A stretch of DNA of 64,000 nucleotides from Candidatus Saccharimonadota bacterium (GCA_017404935.1 JAFRBI010000004.1:1-64000), one strand, 5' to 3'; shown: positions 50,677-59,765, counted from the stretch's first letter. The notes: generated by a model from the letters alone, not told the origin. Translations and numbers: made by a program.

Positions 50677-52854
50677 ATGGAAATAATTAACCCTAATGGT
50701 AAGAAGACTACTCATGTGTCTTGTGATTGGCTTGGGCGCAAGCTCACCATTGAGGTAAACAGAGTAGGTTTTAGAACCACTTCGTCTGTTTTGGTAACCT
50801 ATGGCGACACTGTAGTGCTAGGCAGCGTAGTAGTAGGTACTAAGCCAGTGGTGCAAGATTTCTTCCCACTATCAATCGATTACGAAGAAAAATTTTATGC
50901 TGCAGGCAAGATTTCGGCTTCTAGATTTATTAAAAGAGAAGGTAAGCCGGCTGATGAGGCAGTGTTAGTCGGTCGTCTCATTGATCGTCCAATTCGCCCA
51001 CTGTTTCCTAAAGGCTATCGCCAGGAAATTCAGGTGGTTTGTACAGTTTTGTCGATGGATCCTTCATTTAGACCAGACTGTGTGGCGATGATTGCAGCTT
51101 CTTCGGCTCTGATGAATGCTGGTGTGCCATTTGATGGCCCAGTTGCCGGTATTAGAATCGGTAGAATCGGTGGGAAATTTAAAGGTTTTCTCTCCCCAGA
51201 AGAAAGAGATGAGTCTCCACTTGATCTTGTAGTGGCTTGTAAAGACGGTAAAGTAGTGATGGTAGAAGCTGGTGCGAAAGAAGTTCCAGAAGATACGATT
51301 ATTGAGGCGATGCATTGGGCAGTAAAAGAAGTTCAGCCGGTCTTGGATCTTCAAAGACAACTCGCTAAGCAAGTAGCTGCGCCAGAACAAGAATATGAAT
51401 TGGTTTTGCCATCTGACGAAGTAGTAGAAGAAGTGGCTAAATGGACTGATGGTAAATTTGGTTCAAAGATTCGTGGTAATGTGATGGAAAGAGCTCATCT
51501 TCTCGACGATATGAAATATGCGATGCACGATGAATTTGCTTTATCAAAAGGTGAGGGCGAAACTGATAATGAAAAGGTGCGTTGGTATGATGAAAACTTG
51601 CGTGATGTGTATGATCAGGCATTTGAGCTTGCTGTTCATAAGGAAGTGCGTCGTGGTATTTTGGAAGAAGGGGTAAGGCCAGATGGTCGTAAACTTACCG
51701 AAGTTCGCCCACTTTCATCCCAAGTTGGGATTTTGCCGAGAGTTCATGGTTCTTCACTATTTACCCGTGGCGTAACTCAGGCGATGAATATTGTGACTTT
51801 GGCACCTTTATCTTATTCTCAAGATGTAGATACGATGGAAGTAACTGATGGCAAGCGTCGCTATATGCATCATTACAATGCTCCATCTTATACTGTAGGT
51901 GAGCCAGGTCGTTTGGGTTCTCCTGGACGTCGTGAAATCGGCCACGGTTATTTGGCTGAAAGAGCACTTCTTCCGGTGCTTCCTTCTGAAGAAGATTTCC
52001 CATATGCAATTAGAAGCGTGACCGAGATTATGTCTCAAAACGGTTCTACTTCTATGGCTGCAACTTGTTCTTCTTGTATGGCATTGATGGATGCTGGCGT
52101 GCCATTAAAACGCCCAGTTTCTGGCGTGGCAATGGGGCTAATGGTAGATGTTCCTAAGGGGCAACCAATTGAAGCTTCTGATATTGACAAGGCATATGTT
52201 CTTACCGATTTGATGGATGCAGAAGATTTTGCTGGCGATATGGACTTTAAGGTTACTGGTACTACCGAAGGTATCACGGCTCTTCAAATGGATATGAAAG
52301 TACACGGGCTTCCGGTAGAAATTCTTGAAAAGGCAATTAAGCAAAGTCACGAAGGTAGAATGTTTATTCTTAACCATATTTTGGAAGTAATTAAAGAGCC
52401 TCGCGCTAAGATTTCTGATTTTGCACCACGTATTGAAAAGGTAAAAATTTCTAAAGACAAAATCGGTGCAGTGATTGGTAAAGGTGGGGAAATGATTAAC
52501 AAAATCACGAGCGAGACTGGCGCTGGGATTGATATTGCTGAGGATGGTCTTGTGACGATTTCTGGTACCGATGCCAAGTCTATTGAGATGGCAGTGAAGT
52601 GGGTAAAGGACTTAACCGAGGAGCCAGAAGTTGGTAAAATTTATGAAGGTACCGTGGTTTCTATCAAAGACTTTGGTGCGTTTGTGAATATTCTTCCTGG
52701 CATCGATGGTATGCTCCATATTTCGCAAATTGTGGAAGGCAAGCGACTTAAGTCTGTGGAAGAAGTTTTGCATGTGGGTGACAAAGTTCGCGTGAGACTT
52801 GTTGCAATTGAACGTGGCAAACTCAGCCTTTCTATGATTGGTGTTGATAAGTAA
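50677..52854 (+). CDS. pnp: Polyribonucleotide nucleotidyltransferase PNPase
   Basis: PNPase degrades RNA 3' to 5' by phosphorolysis. The 725-residue protein has two RNase PH domains (first with DYEEKFYAAGKISASRFIKREG, second with GVTQAMNIVTLAP and GSPGRREIGHGYLAERAL), a linking helical domain, the KH domain (IGKGGEMINKITSETGAGIDI, about 605-645) and a C-terminal S1 domain (GKIYEGTVVSIKDFGAFVNILPGIDGMLHIS). Length and order match the family. A ribosome site (GAAAGGA) precedes the ATG, after a long structured leader. Confidence 0.98.
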   Translation: MEIINPNGKKTTHVSCDWLGRKLTIEVNRVGFRTTSSVLVTYGDTVVLGSVVVGTKPVVQDFFPLSIDYEEKFYAAGKISASRFIKREGKPADEAVLVGRLIDRPIRPLFPKGYRQEIQVVCTVLSMDPSFRPDCVAMIAASSALMNAGVPFDGPVAGIRIGRIGGKFKGFLSPEERDESPLDLVVACKDGKVVMVEAGAKEVPEDTIIEAMHWAVKEVQPVLDLQRQLAKQVAAPEQEYELVLPSDEVVEEVAKWTDGKFGSKIRGNVMERAHLLDDMKYAMHDEFALSKGEGETDNEKVRWYDENLRDVYDQAFELAVHKEVRRGILEEGVRPDGRKLTEVRPLSSQVGILPRVHGSSLFTRGVTQAMNIVTLAPLSYSQDVDTMEVTDGKRRYMHHYNAPSYTVGEPGRLGSPGRREIGHGYLAERALLPVLPSEEDFPYAIRSVTEIMSQNGSTSMAATCSSCMALMDAGVPLKRPVSGVAMGLMVDVPKGQPIEASDIDKAYVLTDLMDAEDFAGDMDFKVTGTTEGITALQMDMKVHGLPVEILEKAIKQSHEGRMFILNHILEVIKEPRAKISDFAPRIEKVKISKDKIGAVIGKGGEMINKITSETGAGIDIAEDGLVTISGTDAKSIEMAVKWVKDLTEEPEVGKIYEGTVVSIKDFGAFVNILPGIDGMLHISQIVEGKRLKSVEEVLHVGDKVRVRLVAIERGKLSLSMIGVDK

Positions 52855-52874
52855 AACACTTATGTTTGTATTAG

Positions 52875-52888
52875 TGGGGGTGGGGGGC
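52875..52888 (+). repeat. Poly-G tract
   Basis: GGGGGTGGGGGG lies between pnp and the ORF6N gene. It is a second G-rich tract like that before recA, in an otherwise AT-rich spacer. Confidence 0.9.
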
Positions 52889-52913
52889 TGAAATTCTTCC
52901 CTCTATGTGGTAG

Positions 52914-52968
52914 TTTTGTCCGTAATATAATAAAAGGAGTTTTATGTCTTTTAATATTACGGACAAAA
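52914..52968. promoter_or_regulatory. Inverted repeat spanning promoter, ribosome site and start codon
   Basis: Perfect 15-nt arms TTTTGTCCGTAATAT (52914-52928) and mirror (52954-52968) enclose the -10 box TATAAT (52926-52931), the AAAGGAG ribosome site and the ATG at 52944. It could be an operator for the ORF6N protein itself, or, in read-through mRNA from pnp, a hairpin that hides the ribosome site. Confidence 0.75.
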
Positions 52969-54005
52969 TTTATATGGTGCGTGGGCAGAAGGTGATGCTG
53001 GATGCAGATTTGGCGGAGATATATGGGTATGAAACTAGATATCTGAATCGGCAGGTAAAAAATAATAAAGAAAAATTTGAGGGGGAAGAGTTTATGTTTC
53101 AACTAACGGGGGAGGAATTGGAAAGAATCTTGAAGTGCAATTTTTGCACATCAAGTTTGCGGTCACAAATTGTGACCGCAAACATTGATGGTAATGATTT
53201 GCGGTGCCAAAATGGCACCGCAAACATCAATGGCTCCTTGAAGTCACAAATTGTGACTTCAAGTTGGGGTGGGGTTAGGAAGTTGCCTTATGCTTTTACT
53301 GAGCAGGGCATCTATATGCTAATGACGGTTTTAAAAGGTGAGCTGGCGGTGAGGCAAAGCCGCAATTTGGTGATGGCGTTTAAGGCGATGAAAGATTATA
53401 TCGTAGAAAACAAAATGCTTCTTGACCGGCGTGAAAATGAAAATGCCGAAAAAATTAAAAAAATCGATGCGAAAGTTTCTAAGCTTGCCAATGAAATGAA
53501 TGAAGTAGTGAAAAGAACCGAAATCTCTCCGGTATTTTTAGATTTTAACAAAACTGTGGAACATAAAGAATTTTTGCTGCTTGATGGTGAACCCATTCAA
53601 GCTAAAGAAGCTTATATGGAAATTTATAAACACGCTAAAAGGAAAATCTACATCATAGATAATTATATAAATCTTAAAACTTTGCATCTTTTGCAAATAG
53701 CAAAAAAGAATTTGGAAATTATATTTTTTACGGACAATGTAAAAAATTATTTAAGAAAAAGTGATCTTGTTGATTTTAATAAAGAGCGCCCAGATCTTAA
53801 AATTAGTTTTATTAAAAATGGTGGGAGAATACACGATAGATTTATTATTTTAGACGAAAAGAAAGTCTATTCGTCTGGTGGTTCTTCCAAAGATGCTGGT
53901 TTAAAAATGATTTCAATTCACGAAATTACCGAAAAGTTTATAAAAGATAGTTTGCTTTTTGAAATTGAGAAATTAAAAAGAAATGGGTTTTTGAAATTAA
54001 AATAA
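52944..54005 (+). CDS. ORF6N (KilA-N-related) DNA-binding protein with PLD-like C-terminus
   Basis: The 353-residue protein starts with an ORF6N domain (ITDKIYMVRGQKVMLDADLAEIYGYETRYLNRQVKNN), known from phage and mobile-element regulators, ending LPYAFTEQGIYMLMTVLKG. A coiled coil follows (about 150-190), then a phospholipase D-like fold with IHDRFIILD (His-x-Arg instead of HxK) and YSSGGSSKDAG. Between the two halves of the ORF6N domain, residues about 62-107 come from four consecutive 27-bp palindromes. It is probably an accessory gene. A promoter inverted repeat suggests self-control. Confidence 0.85.
   Translation: MSFNITDKIYMVRGQKVMLDADLAEIYGYETRYLNRQVKNNKEKFEGEEFMFQLTGEELERILKCNFCTSSLRSQIVTANIDGNDLRCQNGTANINGSLKSQIVTSSWGGVRKLPYAFTEQGIYMLMTVLKGELAVRQSRNLVMAFKAMKDYIVENKMLLDRRENENAEKIKKIDAKVSKLANEMNEVVKRTEISPVFLDFNKTVEHKEFLLLDGEPIQAKEAYMEIYKHAKRKIYIIDNYINLKTLHLLQIAKKNLEIIFFTDNVKNYLRKSDLVDFNKERPDLKISFIKNGGRIHDRFIILDEKKVYSSGGSSKDAGLKMISIHEITEKFIKDSLLFEIEKLKRNGFLKLK
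53129..53263. repeat. Four 27-bp palindromes in the ORF6N coding sequence
   Basis: Palindromes at 53129-53155 (imperfect), 53156-53182 (perfect, TTTGCGGTCACAA and mirror), 53198-53224 (TTTGCGGTGCCA and mirror) and 53237-53263 (CTTGAAGTCACAA and mirror). Each is 27 bp, nine codons, so copies can be gained or lost in frame. Encoded peptides repeat LRSQIVT, LRCQNGT and LKSQIVT. Confidence 0.95.
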
Positions 54006-54062
54006 TCTTTGAGACAATGTTGTAAAATTTACAATAATACTTTATTATTATATAATATATAT

Positions 54063-55910
54063 ATGGAAAAGATTCGGAATTTCTGTATTATTGCGCATAT
54101 TGATCACGGTAAATCTACCATTGCCGATAGAATGATGGAAATTACTGGCACGGTGTCTAAGCGCGAGATGAAATCTCAGCTTCTTGATTCGATGGATTTG
54201 GAACGAGAAAAAGGCATCACTATTAAACTTGCGCCAGTGACGATGAATTGGAAAGGCTACACTTTAAACTTGATTGATACGCCAGGGCACGTAGATTTTT
54301 CTTATGAAGTATCGCGTTCTCTTCAGGCGGTAGAAACGGCGGTTCTGGTGGTAGATGCTACGCAGGGAATTCAGGCGCAAACTCTGGCTAATGTGTATCT
54401 TGCTCTTGAGCAAGATCTGACAATTATTCCAGTAATTAACAAAGTTGATCTTCCGGCGGCAGACGTAGAAAAAGTGGCGGCGCAGATAATTTCGCTACTT
54501 GGATGTTCGCGCGAAGATATTATCGAAGTTTCGGGTAAGACCGGATTAAATATTGATAAAATTTTAGATAGGATTGTGGGCGAGTCAGAGATTGGTTCGG
54601 GACTCGGGTCGCTCGCGCCCGTCGTTACGGGGCTCGCGCCCTCTTCCTCGGCCGTTGCCTCCGGACGGTCCCGAACCAACTCCGACTCGCCCACTCGTGC
54701 ACTAATCTTTGATTCATATTTTGACGATTATCGTGGGGTGGTTTTGTATGTGAGAGTGTTTGAGGGTGAGATTGATAAAAATTCGGAAATTTTGATGATG
54801 GCGGCAGAAACTAAAGGTTTGGCCCTAGAGGTTGGAATTTTGACACCCAAAATGACGCCAAAAGAATCTTTAAAGGCTGGTGAAATTGGCTACATCGTGA
54901 CAAACTTAAAAACCACGCGCGAAGCCAAAGTGGGTGATACGCTGACGCTTGTCAAAAACCCAGCCGAAAAACCTTTGCCGGGTTATAAAAATGTTTTGCC
55001 ATTTGTGTATGCGGGGTTTTTCCCGGTGTCTAACGATCAATACAAAGATTTGAAAGAAGCAATTGAAAAATTGTCGCTTTCTGATTCAGCTTTGCAATAT
55101 GCGCCAGAAAATTCGCCGGTTCTGGGCTTTGGTCTTAGAATTGGATTTTTGGGACTTCTTCATATGGATATTATCAAAGAACGTGTGGAGCGAGAATTTA
55201 ATCTAGATTTAATTATAACGAACCCATCTACTAATTATGAAGTGTTGCTCAATAATGGTGAGTTGATTGAAATTAAATCGGCGTCGGAACTTCCTGATAT
55301 GACAGAAATTGCTGAAATCCGCGAGCCGTGGGTGAAAGGCGAAATTATTGTACCACGCGAAATGATTGGAAATGTGCTAAATCTCATTAATGAAAAACGG
55401 GGATTACAAACAAATCTTTCATACATTGAAGAACGGGCGGTGATTGATTTTGAAGCGCCGATGGCAAATTTACTGACTGATTTTTATGATCAATTAAAAT
55501 CAGCCACAAGCGGCTATGCTTCGTTTAATTACGAACTTAATGGTTACAAAGCTGAAGATTTGGTGAGAATTGATTTTCTGGTGGCGGGGGAAAGAATGGA
55601 TGCTTTGTCTGTGATGGCGCATAAGACGGAGGCCGAGGCAATTGGTCGGGAAGTAACGAAAAAATTAAAAGAAGTGATTCCTCGCCAAAACTTTGAAGTG
55701 GCTTTACAGGCAGCAATTGGCGCTCGCATCATAGCTCGGGAAACTATTGGTGCATATAGAAAAGATGTGTTGGTAAAAATTCATACGGGTGATCGTGACA
55801 GAAAAGCAAAGCTTCTAGAAAAACAAAAACGTGGTAAAGCGAGAATGAAGAGATTTGGCAAAATTGACATTCCACCAGAAGCATTTACGGTGATGCTAAA
55901 ACGAAATTAG
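54063..55910 (+). CDS. lepA: Elongation factor 4 (LepA), with palindromic insert
   Basis: LepA is a ribosome-associated GTPase that back-translocates or aids initiation. The 615-residue protein has G1 AHIDHGKST, DTPGHVDF, NKVD and SGKTGLN motifs, domain II, EF-G-like III and V domains (PVYAGFFPV, GFLGLLHMDIIKERVEREF) and the LepA-specific C-terminal domain (ARIIARETIGAYRKDVLVK, GKARMKRFG). I chose ATG 54063, 6 nt after TATAAT. Residues about 172-210 are a palindromic insertion between IVGES and the conserved RALIFDSYFDDYRG, at the border of the G domain and domain II. Confidence 0.97.
   Translation: MEKIRNFCIIAHIDHGKSTIADRMMEITGTVSKREMKSQLLDSMDLEREKGITIKLAPVTMNWKGYTLNLIDTPGHVDFSYEVSRSLQAVETAVLVVDATQGIQAQTLANVYLALEQDLTIIPVINKVDLPAADVEKVAAQIISLLGCSREDIIEVSGKTGLNIDKILDRIVGESEIGSGLGSLAPVVTGLAPSSSAVASGRSRTNSDSPTRALIFDSYFDDYRGVVLYVRVFEGEIDKNSEILMMAAETKGLALEVGILTPKMTPKESLKAGEIGYIVTNLKTTREAKVGDTLTLVKNPAEKPLPGYKNVLPFVYAGFFPVSNDQYKDLKEAIEKLSLSDSALQYAPENSPVLGFGLRIGFLGLLHMDIIKERVEREFNLDLIITNPSTNYEVLLNNGELIEIKSASELPDMTEIAEIREPWVKGEIIVPREMIGNVLNLINEKRGLQTNLSYIEERAVIDFEAPMANLLTDFYDQLKSATSGYASFNYELNGYKAEDLVRIDFLVAGERMDALSVMAHKTEAEAIGREVTKKLKEVIPRQNFEVALQAAIGARIIARETIGAYRKDVLVKIHTGDRDRKAKLLEKQKRGKARMKRFGKIDIPPEAFTVMLKRN
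54576..54694. repeat. In-frame palindromic element inside lepA
   Basis: Arms GTGGGCGAGTCAGAGATTGG (54576 on) and mirror (ending 54694) extend to CGGGAC/GTCCCG. The core holds GCGCCCGTCGTTACGGGG, CTCTTCCTCGGC and GCCTCCGGACGG, shared with the truB and methyltransferase elements. The right arm is native LepA sequence. Confidence 0.93.
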
Positions 55911-55963
55911 TATTGTTTTTATGGTTTTTGTGTTATAATTGAATAAACATAAGGGAGATTTTA

Positions 55964-57055
55964 ATGCGTAGAAGACGTCGCGAACGTGTGAGACCGATGC
56001 CGACTGAAGAAGACAAAAGAAAAGCGCAGATTAAAGCATCTGGTGCTGATCCTTTGGTGTGGGCAATGAAGTCTGTAGATGATAAATTCCCTGATGAACG
56101 CGAAAAAGATGTTGAAACTATTGAAGCAGAAGCCGAAGTAGAGATGACGATGGGCCCGACCGATGACGATATGCTTGATGATATTGATGAAGAGCCAGAA
56201 GTACCGATGAAAGCTCCAACCGAAATTAAGGCTGAGGGCAAAACTGCTATGCCAGTAGATGAAGGCGTGCTTACCGTAGATGTAGAACCGATGCGCCAAA
56301 ATGTAGATAATGTTACTGCAAAAGAAGTTAATAAAATTGAAGGCAGAAAATCTGAGATTGAAAAACAAGAAAAAGCTGAGAGAGCTAAAAAGGCTGAGAA
56401 CGAATTTAAAGAAGCTAAAAAAGTAGTAAAGGCAGAACCAAAAGTCGTCGATCACAAAACTCAAGTAAAACTAACCGCACTAGAATCTAAGCAAAAGAAA
56501 ATGATGTTTGCTTTGGCTTCGCTTGTGGTTGTAGCGCTCGGTGGTGTAGTGTTTGGCGCAGTAGCGATGGTAAATCAAAACAAAGCCACTATTGAACTTG
56601 CTAACCAAATCGTGGCATCATCTGACCACGAGAACCAAGTAGACGGTGAATATATTTATCTCAAAGATTGGAATATGAAAATTAAAATCGCGAGTGGTCT
56701 AGAACATATGTCGTTTGATTATGATGAGAATGAGGATGGCTTTTCTAAAGTTTTGGTTTGGGGTGCGAGAAAAGAAGACGGCGCAAATTACACGCCAGAT
56801 TTTGCTAAGCAGTCTAAGAATGGCAATGCGATGGGAATTATTACCAGAATTCCACGTTATGAACGGGCAGCGGCTGGTCGGTTGATTTGGTATGACGATT
56901 ATTATAATTATTATTACCAAGGTCCAACTTCTGAGCCGGAAGCTAGTGAAACTGAAATGAGTTGGTGGGTGGAAAGTTATCTTTTGATTAAAGATATGCT
57001 AACAAACGCAGACAACTATATCAAATTCGACGATACTACAATTAGCCAACAATAA
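55964..57055 (+). CDS. Single-span membrane protein with charged cytoplasmic tail
   Basis: I recognise no family for this 363-residue protein. It has an Arg-rich start (MRRRRRERVRP), a long acidic disordered cytoplasmic part with coiled-coil section (about 125-165), one span (about 182-204, MMFALASLVVVALGGVVFGAV), then an extracytoplasmic domain of 150 residues (EYIYLKDWNMKIKIASGLEHMSF) with a Tyr-rich patch (DDYYNYYYQG). A similar topology is seen in the 24.2-kb protein, whose outer domain may share the fold. An AAGGGAG site precedes the ATG. Confidence 0.65.
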   Translation: MRRRRRERVRPMPTEEDKRKAQIKASGADPLVWAMKSVDDKFPDEREKDVETIEAEAEVEMTMGPTDDDMLDDIDEEPEVPMKAPTEIKAEGKTAMPVDEGVLTVDVEPMRQNVDNVTAKEVNKIEGRKSEIEKQEKAERAKKAENEFKEAKKVVKAEPKVVDHKTQVKLTALESKQKKMMFALASLVVVALGGVVFGAVAMVNQNKATIELANQIVASSDHENQVDGEYIYLKDWNMKIKIASGLEHMSFDYDENEDGFSKVLVWGARKEDGANYTPDFAKQSKNGNAMGIITRIPRYERAAAGRLIWYDDYYNYYYQGPTSEPEASETEMSWWVESYLLIKDMLTNADNYIKFDDTTISQQ

Positions 57056-57074
57056 TCGTGCTATAATAATATAT

Positions 57075-57599
57075 ATGAAGAAACTGAAAGTTTTAGTTTT
57101 GATGGTGATGACTTTGTTTCTGATTTTTTCTTCTGTAAAAGTTTTTGCTGAGGGTGAAGAAGATTTACAAATTACTGATGCTCAAAGAACTACAATTATT
57201 GATCATTGTGATGCAATGAAAGATAGTTTGAAAAATTTGCAGCGAACAGATTCTAGAACTAGAGTTTATCTTGGGCGTTATTTTGAAACAATTTTGACTA
57301 ATTTTATTACGCCACTTAATTTGAGGCTCGTTGAAAATAATATTTCTGATTCTGCGCTTCTTGAAAACCAGACAAACTTTGCCGAAAGAAGAACGCGATT
57401 TGTAAATGATTTTATTACTTATCAGCAGGGGCTAGAAGAATTGGTGCACGTAGACTGTAAAAGTGAGCCAGATAGATTTTATGAAAAATTGCAGGCAACG
57501 AAAGATAAACGTAAAATTGTAAATCGAGATGTAATGAAGCTAAAAGGCTATACGAACGAGCAAGTAAAATTGGTGGAGGCGCTTAAAAATGGACAATAG
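57075..57599 (+). CDS. Small secreted helical protein
   Basis: The 174-residue protein has a signal peptide (MKKLKVLVLMVMTLFLIFSS, cleavage near VFA-EG) and a helical mature part of 145 residues with two cysteines (DHCDAMK, VDCKSE). There is no anchor, so it is free or bound to partners outside the membrane. Family unknown. The ATG follows TATAAT by 7 nt. It overlaps the next gene by 11 nt, so both are likely made together. Confidence 0.65.
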   Translation: MKKLKVLVLMVMTLFLIFSSVKVFAEGEEDLQITDAQRTTIIDHCDAMKDSLKNLQRTDSRTRVYLGRYFETILTNFITPLNLRLVENNISDSALLENQTNFAERRTRFVNDFITYQQGLEELVHVDCKSEPDRFYEKLQATKDKRKIVNRDVMKLKGYTNEQVKLVEALKNGQ

Positions 57600-57936
57600 T
57601 GAAGATAATAAAAAAGGCGGACGAAAATTAATTTTGCTTTGTGTAATTTCGATTTTTATCACACTTTGCCTTACTACAGTGTCGCTTGCGATTTATCATT
57701 ATTCTGGTGATATTTATCTAGATAGATCTAGGCCGGGCTATCTTCCAGACGATGAGGAAGTAGAAGATGATGAGGAAGATGAAGAAGGTGATTATAATTT
57801 TGAAAAAACCGGACCAATTAATAAAGAAGTTTTGGAAGAATATTTGAAAAAATTACAAATTGAAGTTGACGCTTTAGACGAATATCAAGATCCGTTTGGC
57901 GCCGATGCGCTATCAGATGAACAATTTGGTTTATAA
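57589..57936 (+). CDS. Small membrane-anchored acidic protein
   Basis: The 115-residue protein has a short basic tail, one span (about 14-36, LILLCVISIFITLCLTTVSLAIYHY) and a strongly acidic outer part (DDEEVEDDEEDEEGDYNFE). Function is unknown. The acidic stretch may bind divalent cations. It overlaps the secreted helical protein gene and ends 78 nt before the promoter-containing spacer of the next surface protein. Confidence 0.6.
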   Translation: MDNSEDNKKGGRKLILLCVISIFITLCLTTVSLAIYHYSGDIYLDRSRPGYLPDDEEVEDDEEDEEGDYNFEKTGPINKEVLEEYLKKLQIEVDALDEYQDPFGADALSDEQFGL

Positions 57937-57961
57937 TTTGGTTGATAATTTGGTTTTAGGG

Positions 57962-57990
57962 TTGACATAAGCGGTTTTGCCCTATATAAT
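57962..57990 (+). promoter_or_regulatory. Consensus promoter, 17-bp spacer
   Basis: TTGACA (57962-57967) and TATAAT (57985-57990) are 17 bp apart, with a short leader containing AAAGG before ATG 58014. Confidence 0.85.
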
Positions 57991-58013
57991 GGTGAGTAAG
58001 AAAGGTCATATAT

Positions 58014-59765
58014 ATGATGAAAGAGAAGGGGATTTTTACGAAATTGTTGGCTGTGTTTGGCGCAGTTCTTGTAATTTCTGGTGTTTTTGTATTTCAGATG
58101 GGTTCTAGAGCAGAAGATACTACTACTCCAGCAGACCCAGGAATTGGATTAACTACTAGTGGCGATCCAGCTGAACCAACAAATCCGGCCGAGTCAGCAG
58201 ACCCAGTGGATCCGGCTGATCAAACAACCGATCCAGACCCAGAGCAAAATACTTTTACGGTAGAGTATTATACCGAGGCAGAGAGGTTAAATTCAGAAAC
58301 TGGTGAAGTAGAAATTGTTAGAACCCCATTTGATATAGTCACTTATACCGGTGTGGAGACCGAAAAAGCTTTTTCTTTGATTGATATAATTCCAGTTGGC
58401 GAAGGCGAATTTGTAGATTGGTATGATGTAAAGAACAATAAAGTTTATTTGCCAGGCTCTACGGAAGCAATTATTGCAAATCTTGAAAACCCTACGGTGG
58501 AACTCGTAGCAGAGTTTGATGTTGAGAGAACTTTTGCGGTAGAATATGACCTTAATGGTGGCGAAGGTACAATGACTACCGGCATTTGTAAATCTCATAT
58601 TAAGACTTGTGATTACACAATTGTTTCTGAAGTGCCAACAAGGGAAGGTTTTGAATTTAAAGGTTGGCAAAAAGACAACGATACTTCTATGACTTATGCG
58701 CCAGGCGCATCGGTTAGGACTCGTTCTTATCTTTTGACTTTGAAGCTTAAAGCTGTATGGGCAGAAATTAGAACTTATACGTTGGTGTTTGAAGGTAATG
58801 GTGGCAATGGCGCGCCAGCTGCTCAAGAATGTAAGAGTGCTGATGGTTTTTGTAAATTTGTGATTCCTGAAACTATGCCAACCAGAGCTTCGTTTGAATT
58901 TATGAACTGGCAAAAAGGTGCAGAAGTAGTGATGCCAAATACTGAAATTACCGTAACCGAAACTTCTACAATTTTGATTGCAAATTGGAACCCAATTACG
59001 GTGTTTACTCTAGAATATATCGCAGAAGATGTAAAAGATATTCCAGAACCAGCAAGATGCGAAACCTTTATGGGGACTTGTACATTTGTAATTACGGACA
59101 AGGTGCCAGAGAAGGAAGGTTATATCTTTAAGGGTTGGAGACTCGAAGGCAAGGAAGATATGTTGGCTAAAGCTGGTGACCAACTAGAAGTTGGTGTAGA
59201 TGGTCCACTTGATCTTAAAATCTTTGCAGTATGGTCTAAGATTTATCCAGTACTTAACTCTGGTGAAGTATTTGGTGTAGGCGAAAGAATTATGATTAGG
59301 ACTGCAGCAAATTATGCTAACTTCAAGGAACTTACCATTGATGAAGAACTCGTGCCAGAAGATTACTTTAAAATTTCGGAAGGTGGTGCTACGACGCTCA
59401 TTCTTTCTAATGCATTCTCGCAGGCGCTATCTGCTGGTGAGCATACAATCAAGCTCACTTGGGAAGATGGCGAAGCTAACGGTATCATTTCGGTAAATCA
59501 AAATGAAGATGGCACTAAGAGATTTATCATTATTGATGCTGCCGGTACTACTGATGGCATGAGCTTGATGCTTAGACCAAAAGCGGGTGCAGTTTCTAAG
59601 GAATCTACTAGCGCAATTAAAGATACTGCAAAAGACAATAAAGATTCTGACTTTGACGCTGTAAAAACTCTGATTATTGCCTCTGTGGCAGTGTTTGTAA
59701 TGGTCTATCTAGTTAATAAATTCTATATCCGTCGCAAGATGGAATTTATTGAAAACTTTGACTAG
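58014..59765 (+). CDS. Surface protein with Listeria-Bacteroides (InlB B-type) repeats
   Basis: The 583-residue protein has a signal peptide (about 8-30), a Pro/Asp/Thr-rich linker (PADPGIGL, DPAEPTNPAE), then about four beta-grasp repeats of the InlB B/Flg_new type (YDLNGGEGTMTTG, FKGWQKDND, VFEGNGGNGAPA, FMNWQKG, FKGWRLEG). A C-terminal domain and membrane span with basic tail (YLVNKFYIRRKMEF) close it. Three repeats carry a C-x6-C pair that is not standard for this repeat. It is probably a surface adhesin, in keeping with the host-attached life of Saccharibacteria. Confidence 0.82.
   Translation: MMKEKGIFTKLLAVFGAVLVISGVFVFQMGSRAEDTTTPADPGIGLTTSGDPAEPTNPAESADPVDPADQTTDPDPEQNTFTVEYYTEAERLNSETGEVEIVRTPFDIVTYTGVETEKAFSLIDIIPVGEGEFVDWYDVKNNKVYLPGSTEAIIANLENPTVELVAEFDVERTFAVEYDLNGGEGTMTTGICKSHIKTCDYTIVSEVPTREGFEFKGWQKDNDTSMTYAPGASVRTRSYLLTLKLKAVWAEIRTYTLVFEGNGGNGAPAAQECKSADGFCKFVIPETMPTRASFEFMNWQKGAEVVMPNTEITVTETSTILIANWNPITVFTLEYIAEDVKDIPEPARCETFMGTCTFVITDKVPEKEGYIFKGWRLEGKEDMLAKAGDQLEVGVDGPLDLKIFAVWSKIYPVLNSGEVFGVGERIMIRTAANYANFKELTIDEELVPEDYFKISEGGATTLILSNAFSQALSAGEHTIKLTWEDGEANGIISVNQNEDGTKRFIIIDAAGTTDGMSLMLRPKAGAVSKESTSAIKDTAKDNKDSDFDAVKTLIIASVAVFVMVYLVNKFYIRRKMEFIENFD

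Noticed and set aside
53129-53263. CRISPR-like repeats in the ORF6N gene
   Set aside because: Units are palindromes of coding sequence with differing arms, and there are no spacers or cas genes.
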